Assembly: GCA_946811695.1 (NCBI GenBank)
Contig: OX328124.1
Span: forward strand, 94,705,535 to 94,769,534
DNA from: Gonocerus acuteangulatus
Lineage: Eukaryota; Arthropoda; Insecta; Hemiptera; Coreidae
Length of the DNA: 64,000 nucleotides
Direction of reading: 5' to 3'
Both the position numbers and the translations under genes were made by a program. Each line of letters begins with the position of its first letter. Positions within the stretch are counted from its first letter, which is position 1. Positions 43,715 to 57,184 of this stretch are shown here, in pieces. The notes beneath the pieces were generated by a model. It was not told the origin of the DNA and did no database searches. It saw only the letters and a list, made by a program, of their open reading frames with translations.

Positions 43715-45654
43715 AAAACATACAACTGTGAAAAACGAAAATAACGGTCTTAATAGTTGTTTTATTAAAACGAATATCTGCATAACAAAAATTAATTTTG
43801 AAAGTATAATAATAATAAAATAAATTAAATCGATCTATTAAAAGTAGAAGCATACGTCAAAAATCCCCATTCCAGATAAATTATACATGTACACCTTACG
43901 GCAGTAATTTGTTTCCCAACGAAACTCACTATTTCACACTCTGAGCTAATAAGAGTCAAAATAAGAAAAATCAATCCATTCAGAGACGTTGAGGGGACCA
44001 ATAAATTCCAGACAATATTTCAGCACAGTATTAGATATTTCTGGATATTGAAAGCCTCGATTGCTACAGACGAGCTTATTCCTCAGTCAACTACAATTTA
44101 CTGCCAAGTTGTCGAGTTGAGTAACCGCTGGCAGGAATGGCAAACCTGTCCATTTTAAGAGTAAGCCCATATTTAGTATGAGAGGGCCATTTACAGTCTG
44201 GAGGCCATGAAGAAATATACACTAAATAAATTCTCATTTATGAATACAATATTTAACCCTGCTTGACAAAATATTGGTGCATTCTACTGTCCCAAAAGAG
44301 AACCAAAATATCTCTTTACAAACTAGATCGAGCTAAAAATAACAAATACCTTGTTATCACTATTTGTCACTCACCCTTATCGGTTAACATATGGAACGGG
44401 TCAATTCTTATCTTGAGTACAAATATTCCAAGCCAATATGCATTATAGGGCTCAAGTTTCATAATCCAGGAAATCATTATCTATAATGTTTACTTTGTTC
44501 AGTATTTATGGAATTAGTCATACTCACAGATAACTCAAGTCCAGTTCGAAAGTTTTATCTCATGCAATAATGAGAATCAGACGTGCGATTTGTAAGACAA
44601 TTATTTATTTATTTTTGTTTCTGTTGGTGGTATAATTTTATCTATGTTACATTTCAGAAATATCAATGCATTATATGTGATAACGCCATTTTAGCTTGTT
44701 CCCTCATAGTATGATCGACAATAAACGATTCTATCGCGCTCTTTGGCTCCTGGACAATGTCAAATATTTTCATGATGGAACCACGAAGCATTAAATGGTG
44801 ATCCTGCGCTTCATTAACAATTTAATGATAAAGGTCAGATTACGTTTCTCAAGTGGAATTAGGCAATCATTTATTTATAAAATGGTCTATCACTTTTTAG
44901 GAGACGGACGGGTGGTTCTGGACACCCGGGGTACCTAGGATTCAGTAATGTCATAAATTTTCGAAAACATCAGATATGGAAACGAAGAAATATTAAAAAA
45001 TATTCTATTTTGTTAAATATTTCGAAAACGATTGGGAAATCGAGGTAACTGGAAAATTCTGGTGGTAATGGAAATGTTGTGCCTTAATGCTGTTGAAGGC
45101 GAAATTTTAAAAGTTTCTTTTCAAAGTTTTCCAAGTTGCATCGGGGTTGTTTGGAAAGACGCTAAGTTACCACATATTCAAAGAATCTAACTTTTTTTTT
45201 AATGATAAGTTGACATTTCAATTGGTCATAACGAAGTGTTGGCATTTAGAAGATCCAGATACTCAAAAATAATTAAAGGTTTCTAAGGAAGTAAGAAATA
45301 AATATGCAAAAGTGTCGGAGTTCAATGAGTTATTGGAGGCAAATATCAGGTCAAGGAAATTATCCTTACAAATGAGCAACATTTCAATCGACTTCAATGA
45401 CCCAGTTTCTGACCACATGGAGATTAAGTAAAGATTTGTTAGTATTTTTCTATTCAGACAACTATAATTTCTTCACGTTTCTTCTATGCTGTAGTATGTA
45501 GTCAAATAAATTGCTCCCTTTAGCATTGTACTGACCAAAATATCTCCCCAGTTACCGTATGATCAAGAATCAGGCTCCCAGTGGCCTTTTACTGTCCTGA
45601 ATAGTAATTTCCTGGTCTAATAAAAGATGATAAAAGATTCATTTTTTTTACTAT
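43715..45654. other. No recognised gene
   Basis: About 1.9 kb of AT-rich sequence with short frames only. Confidence 0.5.
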
Positions 45655-45669
45655 GACTAAGTTACAATT

Positions 45670-45790
45670 TTTTTATTATTATTATTATTATTATTGATTA
45701 TTACAACAATATGAGTTAACATATTTCTAGTAATATTGCTGGTTCTGTTATAATGACATTGTGAGGCTTGATGTTGGGATATGAACAATT
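45670..45790 (-). mobile_element. Retroposon 3' end with (ATT)n tail, copy 2
   Basis: An (ATT)n tract, then GATTATTACAACAATATGAG and TGTGAGGCTTGATGTTGGGA, match 24880-24992. Confidence 0.6.
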
Positions 45791-45965
45791 ACAAAACCCA
45801 CAATAGTAATGCATTAAAGAAAAAATAAATAAATAAATAAAAAGATAATACAAAATAATAATGAAACAACTGTAAACAATTTTAAATGTAAATATAACAC
45901 ACTTTGTGCACTGCAGATGTTAAAGCAAATTGTCTCTAGGCCACCTTCGCTTCAGCCTTCTATGG

Positions 45966-46033
45966 GGATTTTGGAACGAGGATAGAGAATTTATCAAAGG
46001 ATTGATAAATTCTTTATCCTCGTTCCAAAATCC
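45966..46033. repeat. Long hairpin, 32 bp arms, 4-base loop
   Basis: Left arm 45966-45997 begins GGATTTTGGAACGAGGATA and pairs with 46002-46033 with one mismatch. Just after it, an 18 bp CAAAATCCCCAAGTTA unit repeats twice. Confidence 0.92.
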
Positions 46034-48639
46034 ACAAAATCCCCAAGTTACAAAATCCCCAAGTTACAAATTTGATCTCCAAGAATTTAAATGCCACGTC
46101 CAAGATAAAAAGAAGCCCAAGCTCTAGCTTGTCACTTCCTGAAAAAGGTTAACCAATTATAGAAATTGCCTAAACGAGGAATTTTTACAACCAACAAAAT
46201 AACAATGAAGAAAATTATTCTATTAAGGAATGAACAGCAGATTATATAATGGTAAAAAGTTTATGGCTACAATGAAATTAACACCCTCGAAAAACCGCTT
46301 TGTAATATAGCCTTTTTCTTAATAATTAGCGGGAAAATAATGAAAACAATGAATGTTTTACAAATCATAAAAGAAGGCATTTCACAAGGCTGAATATAAC
46401 AATCTTTTTTTTTCTATTATACTAAACTTTTGCATAATAGGATAATTAAGTGAGGCATGCTAATAAAAATATATATGTATTCCAGTGAATGAATTACTTC
46501 TTCGTTAATTGCTTTACGAAAGAAATTCACTTCGTCGGTAATGTTTTTATCTTAACGATTTCATTTGCGGAATAAGTCATAAAAGTTAATGTAGTGTACA
46601 AAAAAAATTGTTTATGGCAATTATTTCTGTTTGTTACAAAGCCGAATTCCTTTTGAGGGAATCGGTTTTTGCAAAGCAAGTTGGTCTTGCGCGGAATAAT
46701 CAGTTTGCTTAGGTCTACATACTAGCCGATCCATGTTTTCTTAATGCATAGATAAACCTGTTCCCACCGAACATGCTACGGAAGCGCCTTCTTCAAGAAT
46801 TGGGGCATGGAAAATGTAGTAATTCACTATTTCTGCCTTTCCGTGTGGGCTTTTAAAGAACATCCAATTAAAAACAATATTTTAATTAGTTTTTTTTTTA
46901 AAAAAAATGAACTACTGACGGATCATTGCATTTTTGGAATGATACTATAAAAGGAGTATGCTCTATTTTTTTTGTCTTTGCGCAATTCCACAGTTTTTAC
47001 AGTATGACTTCCATTGAAGCAATGTGATGAAGTGCAGAAGTGAAAACAAAAAAATCAGAAAATTTTGGTAACGTTTGGAGATATGGAAGTATTGACATGA
47101 GCTGTTATAAAAGTTTAGTAAACATGTCGACAACAGGAGAGACATCTTAGTAAGTGGAAGGTGATCATACAAAAGCCTAATACCTTTCCTTTTCATAAAT
47201 GTATCTCAAATTTCTATACCCACAACTCTGTTTGAGAAAAATATTGCATGAAATTTCGGAGCATTTGGTTTCGTACCATTGAAGGCAAATAGCCTTTCCG
47301 AAACCCTCCAGGAAAGAGCGTGACATGACATTACCCTTTAATGATGCATTTCCTGCTACTCGTACTGTTTTATAGTTTACTGGAGGCCTACATATAAGTG
47401 AGTACAGTTTGAACGAACACGTACCATAATATAAAATAAATATTTGTAATTTGAATTTCGAAAGAAGTACCCGGATGCATGTTTTTTTTTATTGTTTCAG
47501 TTCAACTTTATGAGACTGTCATATTACAGAAATTTCTGTCCAAATTCTTCAGAATTTGAGAATCCTTCCTCAAAAACAGCTTAAAAAATTTTAAAATCTA
47601 CTCAAAAAATGTCCCTAATAAGAGTAGTTAATTTATTGAAAATCCTGAGCAGCATATTCCATAGTTCAACAAGACAACAATAAAATTCGAAAAATAAATG
47701 TTTAAACGTTTCATTCAATTAAGAAGTTGACCGTTTGTTTATAGAAACTATTATTTTCGAAAGAAGTAGAAGATGCAATAATTTAGAAGATAATTTCTTT
47801 ATTTGTTTTGGCTCCGAAACTTTGGCGATTCGCCAGAGAAACATTTAATACAAATAGAAATGGTATTATAACATCATAAACAATACCCACTATGGTTAGC
47901 TAAATTAATTATAGAGTAAATCATAATATTTGGGAGTTGTTGAAAAATAAAGATATGGTAGAGATAACGAAAAATCAATAAATAATATATAATATTTTTT
48001 TTATAAGCGATAATAACGAAATCCAGAACACAAAAATTTTAGAACCTGTTTTTGCAAAATATTCTGATTCTAACATTCATTTCAATGTCAATATTAATAT
48101 TTAAAATCAATATTAGCGCGATTCCGTAAATCCCGAAGAAGTGGAGTAGATTAGCATCACAAATAACAGGAAACTGACAGTAGCCAACTTACACTGAAGC
48201 GGATAATTCTTAATCCTCATTCTTGAAGAAGGCTGAATAAGTCAATACAATTATGTACTAAAAACGTACTCACTCTACGAATACTGCTCAGCAGGCTCTA
48301 TTCCAAACAACCGAAAATTCGTTGTCATTTTAAGTTCCTTGCTTTATTAGCAAATTCGTTTCACTGTAATAATCAACTGTAAATGTGTGCTTCGTGGCAA
48401 ATAAAAGTTCATTCTCTCGTGGGTTAAATCTTTCTATAAAATAAGAAATAATGATAACTTCAGTTGTAGCAGGAGGAAGGTTATATAGATAGGAGAATTC
48501 AAAACAAACCTATGTATACGCCATCATGGTTAGCCACAGCCATCTTGATTTCCACAGCCATTCCAAACGTATTACCTATACCTTTTACCGTTTCTTAGCT
48601 TATTTTACTACAATACTAATTTTACTGAAAAATGAAATT
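46034..48639. other. No recognised gene
   Basis: About 2.6 kb of AT-rich sequence; a 77-codon frame at 46963-47196 (minus) has no domain. Confidence 0.5.
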
Positions 48640-49463
48640 TAAAACAAAAAACAACCAATTAAAAAGTGAGATAAACAAATAGTAAACCCCTTTCAAAACA
48701 AAAAAAACAAACACTTTTTAAGTTTTAAGCGCTTATATCTCTGATTGATGTTGTCCCATCGAAACATGCTTCAGAACCTTTTTTATAGAGAATTTAGTAA
48801 GCATTCGAATGGTTGCCTTCAACGATTTCCCAACCGTTATCGAGATATTTACTAAAATGTATGAAGATTAGAAAACTTTTCATATATAATAATAATTTTT
48901 TTTTCGCGTACTTCCTTAACTCCAAATATAACCAAAATTTAAACATCTCAGTTGGGATTAATTTCCAAGATGTAGATAAAATTTCAATTGAACCCCGCGA
49001 TTTTAAGTACCCACAATAAAATAATGGCATGCGAAAACATTGATTCCACCTTTCTCAAAAATGGTTACAGATATCGCCTTAAAAATGGTTTCATTCCTTT
49101 TTCTATGTCAAGAAACCTATAAAAGAAGTACCTGGAAGCATATGAACTCAAAAACGTAAGCGTTACGATTTTTTTTTTGCGCGAATTTCGCCCCAAATAC
49201 CATCTTCCTTTGGGCGGATTCTGCTGGCTAACTAACTTTTCAAATAAGAAATTTTCATCAAAATCGGAACATTTTTGAGCTTGCTAGAGCGTTAACAGAC
49301 AAGCATACATGTAAATGTATATATATGCAAATTTGAACTACCTATATTTTCGTGATATATGGGGTCTGAAACGAGAAAGTTTCTGGTGGGCACGTCCGGA
49401 TTGCGCCGTGAGGTCTACCTCATAAGCGGGTTTCTCTATGGAGATAGGGAGGAACCGCGCTAA
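48640..49463 (-). mobile_element. R-family repeat, copy 3, inverted
   Basis: Read on the minus strand it opens at 49463 with TTAGCGCGGTTCCTCCC and follows copy 1 through CGTAACGCTTACGTTTTTGAG (split here as CGTAACGCTTACG and TTTTTGAGTTCATA) to the ATAAGCGCTTAAAACTT part. The hairpin is less perfect. Where copies 1 and 2 have long (TA)n tracts, this copy has only TATATATG. Confidence 0.7.
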
Positions 49464-49465
49464 AA

Positions 49466-50306
49466 AACATTAAATTTTATATATAAAGGAGTTTCAAGAT
49501 AATTAAAGAGAAAATGTTTCAAATTCTTGAAATCCTTATCTGTGGCTACTACCTCTCACATCAATCCGATAATTTTTTTAATGAAACGTGATTAATGTAG
49601 GTACTCAATAATATTTGTTTAAAACAGCTCTTGCTATGCGAAGATTCACTGACACTGGTTGAAATTCTCTTATCAGTGCATCACTATCACGACAAAGAAG
49701 GATGAATATTTCATTAGTGGCTTGATGATGATGCTTAGCTTTTCCGACAATTATTGTCAACCTGTCAAATTGTTGACAATTTTACCAATTACATATTACA
49801 ACAAATTAGTTCCTGGGATTGACTTCAAGGCTACTTCTTACAGCTAGTTTTTCCCCAGATTATCCTTATCCATTAAACCTGAGTATACAACTTAGTTTAT
49901 ATTGTAATCTGTGAAACCATTTAATACTTATTTATTAATTGGCATATTCCTATTAAAGGGATATGACACTCTTGAAAAAAAAGTTTTTAAAAAATAGGTT
50001 TTTAGGAATGCAGCATACACTAACCAACTTGAAGAGAATATGCTTAGTTATGCAGTGACGTGTGTTTTCATTGTAAGGTTTAGTAATGAACGGTTTCATC
50101 AATGGATATCTCGTTCAATGCCACCTGACCAGTGTTGAAATGTTAAGTTGTTTTAGATATAACCACAAAACATTAAAGTGTTAACCTTCACACCTTTACT
50201 ATTTAAGGATCAAGGCCAGTTTATGTTTCGACAGTGGAATTATTCAATTATTTTATTCAATAGTTATAAGCATTTGTAGACAAAATGTCTGATGTCGGAT
50301 AATAAC
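49466..50306. other. No recognised feature
   Basis: AT-rich; a 62-codon frame at 49659-49847 has no domain. Confidence 0.5.
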
Positions 50307-50314
50307 ATCTAATC

Positions 50315-50747
50315 CAGATATGGGCAACCTTTGACAAGTTGTGGGCCAACTTTAGTGTTCAAATACGTTCGCAGGCCGCGTAGATCAAAATAAAATAACA
50401 CATGAAATAATACGAAAATATTATTGTAATTCAATTTATTAAAATAGCAAAATGTAATGAAAAATGTAGGTGCTACATAATATTTAAATCGTGAAATTTA
50501 GAATTATTACAAACTATGAAAGTTAAATATCGAAACCAAATCAACGAGACACTCGACTTGCTCGTTTATTTCATTCCGCATGAGCAAGCTGACAAACCCC
50601 ATCTCACTCGATCTTCCTCATTTCGAGTGTGTGTGAGGCATTATTGTAATATTTTGTTTTAATTCGGTTTTTCAAAATGACTCGCAGGCCGGACCAAATT
50701 TTACAGATACAGGATCCGGCCCGCGGGCGAGTTGTTGCTCACATTTG
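50315..50747. mobile_element. hAT-type MITE with CAG...TGGGCAACC ends, 433 bp
   Basis: The left end CAGATATGGGCAACCTTT and the inverted right end CAAATGTGAGCAACAACTCG are imperfect inverted repeats. Inside, GTGGGCC and GCAGGCCGC near the left mirror GGCCGG and CCGCGGGCG on the right. ATCTAATC (50307-50314) and ATGTAATC (50748-50755) form an 8 bp duplication with one mismatch. Ends of this GGGCAACC type are known from Tip100-like hAT families in many animals. Confidence 0.8.
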
Positions 50748-50755
50748 ATGTAATC

Positions 50756-53700
50756 CTTATCACTATTACTTCCAAGAGAGTTAAGTGAAGAAATTTACTC
50801 ACTACATCCCTTTGTGATACTTGCTTCCCGTGAAGGTGGAGAGGTTGGGAAAGGCGCCCGTGGGTAGGAAGGAGAGCACCTCTCACCCCGTACGGGAACT
50901 TTCCCTCTCGTGGCTAGATAATGGAGCATATGCTATAGTAACCATAATCATAACTGTACAACATACCAAATAATTTATGGGAGTAGGGGATCTTCGCTAA
51001 GACCCCATTTACCGCCGATATGAGGTCTACATATTAAAACTTTGCTTTTAGGGGATCACATTCAAACTATTTTCCCCTCCGGAAGCCGCTTACACTAAGA
51101 ACAATCCTGAGAAGTTAAAATAAAAAAAAACGGCTTTGCTCTGTTAGATTCTCTTATAAATAATAAAATTTTAAAAAATACTATATAAAAACAAATATTC
51201 AGGGAATAGCAGCTCCCACTGATCCGATTGCATTAGTTTTAATTTTTAATGTTCCAAAGTTTGTTTCGTGATAGGAAAAGCAAACTTAGGAACGGGAGGA
51301 GGATATGTTTATTAATGACTGGATTGGGGAGCATAAGGTAAACTAGCCTAATTCCTAATTTTGCTTATCGAATTTGCTGACGAATCAACTCATCTTTCTT
51401 TTTTGATGAATCAAAAAAAAAAAAGAAAATGTTGGTCACAATCCTATCGCAATATATATTACATTAAGGACAGTAATTTTCGGTTCCCAAGTTGATCAAT
51501 GATGATTGATGATTCATTATTTTTTTTTTCTACATCTACATTTATTTTTTCGATCCTATTTCGGAACGTTCTAAAACTAAAACTAGTGATCAACCCACAA
51601 GAATTTTTTGCGGCATGAGAAAAAATGAGAAAAAATAACAAAGGAAAGAATAATTCAATAAAATTATACTTAAAAGAAACTCATTAATTTTGCTCCTTTG
51701 CAACGAAGAAAATATGCAAGAATTCCCTTGTGTAACAGTTTTAATATAACTTTCATTGTCTGTTCATGATTAATTTTTTCTGCAATTAACTCAAGGTTGT
51801 AGATAAAAACGTAAGACAATTGCGACAAAGACAGGTGTGTGATATTTTACTTGGAATGCATCAATTATTTCACTTTTTATAAAATACATTATTTCACTCT
51901 CAATAAAATACATAATTTTCATAAATTCAGTAATGATGATAAACACTAAAATATATTCTACGGTGTAAGCGATGATTGGTCTGATTGAATACAAATTAAC
52001 GCTGTAGACATACGCAACATGGTATGGAACGGATTTTGATCAAAAATTATAAAAAATGCAGATATTGCATAGATAGTAATAAAAACAAATTATTAATAGT
52101 TAATGAAGCAAATACCAGATGAAGTAAAAGGGAATGGGTTTAAAATTAAAACGGCTATCATATTCTAACTGTTAAATCAAGTATCCGTAGAGATCGGGAG
52201 AAATCCCAGCTATAGTTCTTACAAGGAATTATAAAAGTGAAAGGTGACCATACTAAAGGACCGACTATCTCCCAACTAGAATATTCTATCAATATTTTAT
52301 GGAAGAAAACAATCCATAAATCAGTATTACTTTAGGATCTCAATCTAAGGGCACAAGACTAAGAATCGAAGAATTTGAGAACATGCTTCATTATGTGTGG
52401 ACGAATATTTCAGAAAGTAACAGTCAAAATACGCCATAAAGGAGTTTGATTATCAGTTCTATGACGTTAGAAATATTTATGAAAACAAAAAAAAATACTC
52501 TTTATGTTTTAGAACAATCTAAAGCAACATTTAGTTTGTTAAATACTCTAGTAGGAGGAAATTTCCAACAAGAGAATATCTGAACAAGTAATTGGGCGTG
52601 CAGTTCAATCAATGACTTGAAATAGAAATTATATTTAATGATTAACAGAATTTAAGCTCATGCCATGAAGAAAGACTTACACAATTTATTTATTATCATA
52701 TCCCCGTTCCGAAAGAACAATGACTTGACTGCAAAAATGTGCCAAATGTAAAAAAGTACATAGGCAATATCACAAACAAATGCCATACATATAATTTAAC
52801 TCAGGACCGCTACAGAACAACATTCCACAGCACAACAGACAGAACATTTGCCTTCTAGAACAACGAACAATATTTCGAGAAACGATGAAGCAACTGCACT
52901 TAAATGAAAGTAAAGTATATTTTCTACAGACACTCAATATACAATTATTTTCTGTCATTTTCAGTTATACGGAATACACAACTGCAAATGTTGTTTTTTT
53001 CTTCTTCTGGCAACGGCAATATTATTGAAGAATAATAGTGAAATATTGGATGAAAAATGATAAATTAATTTATATTATATTGTACGAAGCAGTATGTACA
53101 TCAAACCTTCAGACACACTTAAATTATTCAATTTTTGACTGTCTGTAAGTCTACAAAAAGTTCTAGGAAGGTTTCCTGGTGACCATTATGGTTTGGCAGA
53201 ATGATGCAAAAGTAACGATTCTAAAACTTCTGAGTGAGCTTATGCTTGTTATGACAACACATTGAGGAGAAATAGATTTTATAATCATGAACTGAAATTT
53301 GGATAAACTACTTTGACGATTAGTTATCGTACGAGTGAAACTAGCTGCGAAGATGTGATAGGAGGAGTTAACCGTGCAGAACGGCTAGAAAGTGCGGTAG
53401 GGAGAGGTTTTAGCTTGGAGGCGGCACGTCCGTCTACCTGTCAAGATGGAGCCGAGAATTAATTCGGAGCTTTCAGCGGCAGCTCGCCGCATCTTCCGGA
53501 GACTACTGCCAGTGCGGTTAGAACTTACTGAGAGTAGTACCAACAACTTTGGAAAGTGGGCTTTGGAAGCAACGTACTCCAGAAATGCGACGTCAAGCAG
53601 TATAGAAGATGCCTATAAAAAGGGGTATATCAGGTTTTAAAGATGACTTAAAAAGAGTAAAGAAGTAACGCAATAATTGGTCAGAAAAGACAAGAACGTA

Positions 53701-55444
53701 AATGAATATCCTCAGGATAAACCAAGGTCCAGGTAAAACAGAACAAGCAATGTTTTATAGCCAAGTTGAATAGTTAAACTAGAGTATCTAAACAATACAA
53801 AATCTTCACGTCATACACTTGATAGTATCAAAGCGTTTTCAGGTAGAAATATATCCAAGAACATACTAAGATAGTCTAGAGAGAACTTGCATCCATGGAG
53901 CCACCTCCTTAAGATTTTACAAGAAAAACTGCAGAGCCGCCTGTATGCCACCAAGAACACTGATCGACTGTTTCCGTTAAGGAACTTTGGACAAGTATTT
54001 TAAGAAACATTATACAACTGGAAAAGGAAACTGGGATAAGATAGCAACACCAAAGAACAGCGTGGCTAAAGTTGATCTTAGATGAGTTATTTAATTCAAC
54101 ACCATGATATCGAATATTCCGTTAAAAAGGCTTTCCATTATGAATACCATTCCTGTATTTAGTACCCACTTACCTCTGTATAAGCATAGAATTGTTATGA
54201 ACAGGCATTGAGCCTTTAACTCAACGACAAAATCTATAAAAGCTGATTAATAATAAGTACAGAGATTATCGCCTCTTGATACCCGCAATACAACAAATAT
54301 AGGACAGATATCGGAAACAATCAAAGCACTGCACCTAATGGAGCCGGATTGCTATTCCGGCGAAATATCGCACACTCCAAAATGGACAATGCTGGAGAAA
54401 CAAACCGATAATAACACTAATATTTCTAATATATATAGCTCCTTGTAAACAAACTTGGTACGCCTTAATCGTCATTCCATATTATTTTATTATACAATGA
54501 AAGTAATCGGAAAGTTTTTGTGTAAAAATATATAAAATAAAGTCCATTTAAGGATAGATTAGGGTTTTAATTTTAATAAGAAAACCTATCCACATAAATA
54601 AACCTACGATATTGACCTTTCAACAAAAATATTGGAAGTCATAATATCCTTCCACCATGATTTCTTATTGAATGATTCCTTTCTAAGCTCAAGGCCTCAA
54701 AAAGATCATCCTCTGAGGCAAAACTTAAACATTGAGCTCTGATCATCCTTCCTTCAAGAGGCTGGAAGTCATTTGAAACATGTCTTTGCCATTTAACCTC
54801 AGCTCAAGATTAACGATTACCCGGCATAAGTTCCTTTTAAGGAGAACACCCACAAGTCCCTATTTGAGGGAACACGAAGAACGGTGATTGCGCAGTCTCT
54901 GACTACTTGGTATGGCTTCACTCCTACCGTCACAGCAACATTACGCAACGGGGAAGCCTTCCAATGAGCTACGATATATCTGTAAAGTATATCCTCTAAG
55001 GGCACGAGCTATCGACGACACGATGTACCAATCTAACTTCACTCAAACAATTCATGATCCAAACGAAGTCCTTTGAAGGAAATGCGACTTCGTGGCTCTT
55101 TTGTGTAGGGATATTGAGATTTGAAAAGCTTACAAAGGATCGATAAACTTTGGAAAACTCATGCGCCGTTTTCTGAATTGAAGGCCACCTTTGAAAATTT
55201 AACAGGACCCTTTTATATAGGAAATTTGTTAGGCTTGAGAATGGTCATCTTCCACTTATCACGATATCCCAATAAACGGTAATAATCACGGTTTCGATTT
55301 ATTAAAGAAAATAAACGATAAGTTCTGTCCAGTAATATACTATTTTTTCTGATATTTTAGTTTAGCATATTTTCATTCCATCCCTTGCATCAGAATACCA
55401 AAGAAGATGTAACAGGAAGCCAACTAACGCAAAACCTAAGCGCA
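50756..55444. other. Long stretch without a supported gene
   Basis: About 4.7 kb. Somewhat richer GC patches at 50800-50910, 53330-53640 and 54250-54450 read open for 60-65 codons but carry no domain I know. The frame at 53446-53640 starts MEPRINSELSAAARRIFRRL and could be a decayed exon or element fragment. Two or three similar patches nearby (53880-54000, 54817-55005) suggest old coding debris. Confidence 0.4.
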
Positions 55445-55600
55445 ATGTTTTTTCTTTTTTGAGCAAATTTTGACACAAAATCTTTCGAAAAACGGATTCT
55501 GCTGGTTATTTTATTCTTTTAATAACATACCTTTGTTGCAAAAATTAATAAAAATCGGTCCATTTTTGGAGAGGATCTACCACTCAAATTTATATCGATG
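55445..55600 (-). mobile_element. R-family repeat, diverged fragment (copy 4)
   Basis: CGGATTCTGCTGGTTA, an AATAACATACC block and AAAATCGGTCCATTTTTG parallel 49210-49280 of copy 3 in order. No ends are present. Confidence 0.5.
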
Positions 55601-57184
55601 TTCACAGGGAATGACTTAGCAAGTGGGAAAATGGGCAAAATGAGTTTAGAGCACTACGATGATTTCCTAAAACTCATGCACAATGTAAAGAAGTCACTAA
55701 TTGTAAGTCACAGTCTTGATAATTTCCGACTGATAAAAATGTGGGTTTCTAGGCATGTCGTGAAATATCCTGTTTTCCCTATTAAAGAGCTGCCCTAAAA
55801 AGTTGAGATTTAGTACTTACCAAGTTATTCCTTGTATATATGAGAGTATATATATAACTCTTTGACTTCTTCCTAGTGTCTATTATTAGGTTCTCTTAAT
55901 GACGTACTACTGGCACCGTTTTAGGAGAAATGCTGTTTTTACATACATAGCATTTTTGCCCTAACTTAGGATGGCATTCTACTGGTACAAGGTGTCCTAG
56001 TGAAAATCGAATCACCAATCAATGATATAAATTAAATATTGTACTACCCCAACAAAAAAGTGTAGTTTGTATGCCACTTGTTCTTATTTCTTCCAGCCGT
56101 AAGAATTTCCAAACAAGACTCTAGGACACGTCACATGCAGTCGTGAACACGCTTCCACTCTTTCCATGGGATTGCTTGTGATTAATCCGACTCACGAGTC
56201 CCATTAGGTCTTATTGATATAATTCGGCCCGCCTTATTTACTCTCAGCTCAAGTCCAATTTAATTCAACCTTGGAAGGCCGGGGAAGAAATGGCTTTTTC
56301 CTTTTTATTTAGGTTTCACTCGTTCGTTTGGATCTATCACGGATTCAAAGAAATAAAAAGGAATTAATTCATTCTGTTTGGATCGGTAATTCTTTCAGGA
56401 TACAAAAAAACACTTACTGGCATCATCAAAGTGCTGCTAGAATTCGTTACCCTTCGTTCCCGTCACAATTCTGTGCCACTGATATCCAGTTTGGTATGTT
56501 CAAATACTTTTCATCGCTGGAGCCAAATTAAAGACACAGTTAGACAGTAAAAGTTTCCGCATAAAACGGTAGATATTTTGAACATGATACGTTCAGCCTC
56601 CTTATTTCTGCCCACCTCATTGCGCGCAACATTTTCCACCAAAATTCTCACATTAGAGAAAAGAAATGTAGTCCTTGGAAAAAATAACAATCAATAACTG
56701 AAAGAGTTCTAAGGACTGCACAATTGGTAGCATTAATTAAAACTAATAATTCGGTTAAATAAAAAAATAACCTGAAGGAATCAAATTCGTATTTTTAATC
56801 AGCAGAATCGAACTACTAGCAATCTTTTACGCAATACAAAAATATTTTTAAATTAATAATGCTTTAGCGGCGAATTTTTACTGATAACGCTATCACTCGA
56901 AAAGAAGACCAAATATTCTACAAGTGCTTCTCAGATAATCTTTTCAATGAAAAAATAATAAGAATGAGGTCCCCCGTTGTCGGACTACAATCCAGCCTAA
57001 AGCGGTTAGACAGGAAGCAGAGGCATAAACTGGTTAGATCGTTTCACGCCGCATTGAAGATTACGATAGCTAGGTGGAAAATTAAGGGAAATTCATCAAG
57101 AAAAAAAAAAATCAAAATAATGACGAATCCTGGTAAAAGTCTTAAAAATAATAACACTTCTAACGGAATAAGAATGTAAGAAAC
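55601..57184. other. No recognised gene
   Basis: Frames at 55598-55798, 56328-56531 and 56964-57179 are short and have no domain. Confidence 0.5.
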
